DNA of 64,000 nucleotides from Rhodothermales bacterium (GTDB taxonomy: Bacteria > Bacteroidota > Rhodothermia > Rhodothermales > JAHQVL01): positions 124,001 through 188,000 of the forward strand of contig JAWKNW010000001.1 of NCBI GenBank assembly GCA_041391505.1. Direction: 5' to 3'. The position numbers and the translations under genes are program-made. The notes under the pieces are model-generated. The model was not told the DNA's origin and ran no database searches. It was given only the letters and a program-made list of their open reading frames with translations. The number at the start of each line of letters is the position of its first letter. Position 1 is the stretch's first letter. Below, one piece after another: positions 62,951 through 64,000 of this stretch.

Positions 62951-64000
<1,050 letters not shown>

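Overview
The window is a high-GC stretch of a bacterial chromosome, most likely from the Rhodothermota/Bacteroidota (Rhodothermales-like). The lineage call rests on a C-terminal type IX secretion (T9SS) sorting domain with an NYPNPF motif on the protein at 11.3-13.0 kb, several Tat-exported proteins of families common in that phylum, a methylmalonyl-CoA mutase pair, and acidic, low-complexity tails on housekeeping proteins that recall salt-adapted relatives such as Salinibacter. This is inference from protein families; no 16S rRNA, tRNA or other RNA gene was found.

Region by region. 0-2.6 kb: the start of a proline racemase family gene runs off the left edge, just behind a large GAF-domain protein. 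2.6-3.8 kb: AT-rich non-coding DNA, a small membrane protein and a nested-hairpin element. 3.8-8.4 kb: leftward genes for a secreted PIG-L deacetylase, a PHP phosphodiesterase, a Tat-exported Gfo/Idh/MocA oxidoreductase and an SDR. 8.7-18.6 kb: exported proteins (G8/beta-helix protein, DUF1501 plus DUF1800 pair, DsbA-like thioredoxin, two SGNH hydrolases, a triple parvulin-type lipoprotein). 19-28.3 kb: an acyl-lipid desaturase with an added C-terminal helical tail, DinB, a GH13 amylase, a multi-pass membrane protein, type II NADH dehydrogenase, a PEGA-like lipoprotein and a Tat-exported sugar isomerase-like protein.

28.3-45.1 kb is the translation/RNA core, all leftward: rimP-nusA-infB-rbfA-truB-ribF-rpsO-pnp, then an M16 protease, a sugar-nucleotide epimerase, scpA, and a scpB whose product is about 1250 residues because of a huge disordered N-terminal part. 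45.3-52.3 kb is another leftward run: aminotransferase, M1 aminopeptidase lipoprotein, small membrane protein, prfB with a canonical programmed +1 frameshift, and nadB. 52.5-57.3 kb holds an aldehyde dehydrogenase, a small secreted NlpC/P60-type protein whose two catalytic halves are in swapped order, a tandem array of palindromic repeats, and an ornithine-cyclodeaminase-like gene followed by a FAD amine oxidase. 57.4-61.2 kb is LEA-like lipoprotein-cmk-rpsA (leftward). 61.2-64 kb is a TrmH methyltransferase followed by mutA and mutB, the latter cut by the right edge.

The most unusual points are the circularly permuted NlpC/P60 protein (54.2-54.7 kb), the giant ScpB with in-frame 15-bp minisatellites (28.3-32.1 kb), the 137-bp tandem palindrome array (54.7-55.2 kb), the nested hairpin element at 3.6-3.7 kb, and a terminator-like hairpin touching the rimP start codon. 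I found no CRISPR array, no complete insertion sequence, no prophage and no recognisable defence system.
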